Source of the DNA: Rothia dentocariosa ATCC 17931
GTDB taxonomy: Bacteria > Actinomycetota > Actinomycetes > Actinomycetales > Micrococcaceae
NCBI RefSeq assembly: GCF_000164695.2
Contig: NC_014643.1
Location: 1,488,001-1,552,000, forward strand
Length of the DNA stretch: 64,000 nucleotides
Direction: 5' to 3'
Under the pieces are notes generated by a model. It saw only the letters and a list, made by a program, of their open reading frames with translations. It was not told where the DNA came from and did not search any database. The position numbers were made by a program, and so were the translations under genes. Below are positions 62,863 to 64,000 of the stretch, piece after piece (positions within the stretch are counted from its first letter, which is position 1; every line of letters starts with the position of its first letter).

Positions 62863-64000
62863 ATGAAAAATATTTATCGTAAACTGAGGATTTTTTTCCC
62901 AGGGCGAAAGTTCTCTATTCTGGTTCTGAATATTCTGGGGCTTTTCGTGGTGTCTCTTTTCGAGATGCTGGGTGTGGCGGCTATTCTTCCTATCGTTAAC
63001 CTGGCGATGGGCGCCCCTATTACCGGGTATTTGCAGTCCGTCGCTGATCTTTTTGGTAATCCCAATCGCACACAGCTTATCGTGATTTTTGGTGTTGCGC
63101 TGGTTCTTGCCTTTGTCTTTAAGGGCGTACTTTCGCTGGTTATTAAACGCTGGAGCCTAGGTTTTATCGCTACTCAGCAGAGCGCGACTTCGGTGAATCT
63201 GCTTAACCGCTATATGCGTGAGCCTTATCTGGTTCACCGTAAGCGCGGTACAGCGGCGGTGCTGAACTCGGTTACTGATATTGTTGGGCAGGCATACAGC
63301 GCTTTCGTGAATGGCGTGATGAGCTTTATTGGGGATTTGCTCTCTATCGTGGTGCTCATGGTGATGCTGCTGGTTCTTATGCCGCTTCCTGCGCTTTTCG
63401 CATTCGCCTATTTTGGTGTGACTGCCTTTGTGCTTCAATACGTTTTGCGGAGGAAAAATACGGAGCAGGGCGAGATTATCCTGGAAGCTACGCGCGGCTC
63501 GATGAATGCAGCGCTTGATGCTGTGATTGGGTTCCGCGAGATTCGTATGCACGGTGTGACCGAACGGTACCTACACCGATATCAGAGCAAGCGCATGGAC
63601 TCGGTAAATGCGAATATGCGGAACGTTTTCCTCCAAGAACTTCCAAAGTATACCCTTGAAATTATTTTTATCCTCGGAATCGCCGCACTTCTAGCGATCA
63701 TGAGCATGACTCAGGGCGCCGACAGTGCACCCTATCTGCTCCTATTCGCTGGTGCCTGCATCCGTATTCTGCCGAACTACACGCGCATTGTGGCGTCTTT
63801 AGGTAATATTCGTTCCGGTGAGAAACCCAGCGATGAGCTTGTCCGTGAAATTGGGATGCTTGATGAACAGGGGAAGAAGCTCGATCTTCCGCCTGCTCCC
63901 GACTCTGATATTCAGGCAGAGTACGTAAACCGTGAGATTGAGCCCATCACTATTATGGTGGAGAACCTTTCCTTTACCTACCCCGACGGTGATCAGCCAG
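62863..64000 (+). CDS. ABC transporter (MsbA/PglK-like flippase), cut by window end
   Basis: The first ~340 residues form an ABC exporter membrane domain with six spans (RKFSILVLNILGLFVVSLFEMLGVAAILPIVNL; DLLSIVVLMVMLLVLMPL, and so on). The nucleotide-binding domain is just beginning (VENLSFTYPDGDQ), where the sequence stops; no Walker motif is visible yet. PglK-like proteins flip lipid-linked oligosaccharides, which suits the operon. GAGG at 62855-62858 precedes ATG 62863. At least 379 residues are in the window. Confidence 0.88.
   Translation, partial: MKNIYRKLRIFFPGRKFSILVLNILGLFVVSLFEMLGVAAILPIVNLAMGAPITGYLQSVADLFGNPNRTQLIVIFGVALVLAFVFKGVLSLVIKRWSLGFIATQQSATSVNLLNRYMREPYLVHRKRGTAAVLNSVTDIVGQAYSAFVNGVMSFIGDLLSIVVLMVMLLVLMPLPALFAFAYFGVTAFVLQYVLRRKNTEQGEIILEATRGSMNAALDAVIGFREIRMHGVTERYLHRYQSKRMDSVNANMRNVFLQELPKYTLEIIFILGIAALLAIMSMTQGADSAPYLLLFAGACIRILPNYTRIVASLGNIRSGEKPSDELVREIGMLDEQGKKLDLPPAPDSDIQAEYVNREIEPITIMVENLSFTYPDGDQP

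Overview
The window looks like chromosome of a mycothiol-producing, moderate-GC actinobacterium of the Micrococcaceae, most likely a Rothia species close to R. dentocariosa. The clues are a mycothiol conjugate amidase, WhiB2 with a DUF3499 partner, DUF4245/glpX, DUF4307/greA, DUF501/Ppx, a mycosin-like protease and a FemX-type ligase. Gene order follows several blocks conserved across actinobacteria. The species name is inference; no database was searched.

Layout. 1-8.5 kb: end of a very long low-complexity protein, then mazG, eno, divIC, a DUF501 gene broken by a frameshift in a G7 tract, and ppx. 8.5-19.4 kb: a secreted subtilase with a huge C-terminal tail, ndh-2, a tRNA with a UAA anticodon and a short variable arm, doxX, a lipoprotein HNH nuclease, a HAD phosphatase, a TetR/MFS divergent pair with palindromic operators, and a BI-1 protein. 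19.5-27.1 kb: AI-2E family protein, ilvA, greA, DUF4307, mca, uppS, an orphan prepilin peptidase and a NUDIX protein. 27.1-29.6 kb: an AT-rich leader and an SLH-domain surface protein. 29.7-38.9 kb: fumC, carbonic anhydrase, DUF4245, glpX, a FemX-like ligase, purE, purK, gtrA and TIGR03089. 38.9-45.8 kb: a long AT-rich region with a putative micro-ORF and a clear promoter ahead of whiB2, then DUF3499, DUF1461, protein O-mannosyltransferase, rsmI and tatD. 46-52.7 kb: rsmA-ispE flanked by five surface-glycan genes (two AT-rich glycosyltransferases, a GT2, a hexapeptide acetyltransferase and a GT-B-like transferase). 52.8-57.5 kb: ABC-F ATPase, tRNA-Gln, glmU and prs. 57.6-64 kb: a 914-residue protein carrying a C-terminal low-molecular-weight tyrosine phosphatase domain, then a divergent polysaccharide operon (glycosyltransferase, acyltransferase, ABC flippase/exporter cut by the window end).

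Themes. Much of the window serves the cell envelope: UppS carrier lipid, GlmU and Prs precursors, FemX cross-bridge, GtrA, PMT, several glycosyltransferases and acyltransferases, and an SLH protein. Three proteins carry unusually long low-complexity regions (3-2975, the protease tail, and the phosphatase N-terminus). Many convergent gene pairs share strong bidirectional hairpin terminators.

The most interesting points are the phosphatase fusion next to a glycan operon, the class-I-shaped tRNA-Leu(UAA), the DUF501 frameshift at a homopolymer, two putative unannotated micro-ORFs with strong ribosome binding sites, and a palindrome exactly filling the spacer of the whiB2 promoter.
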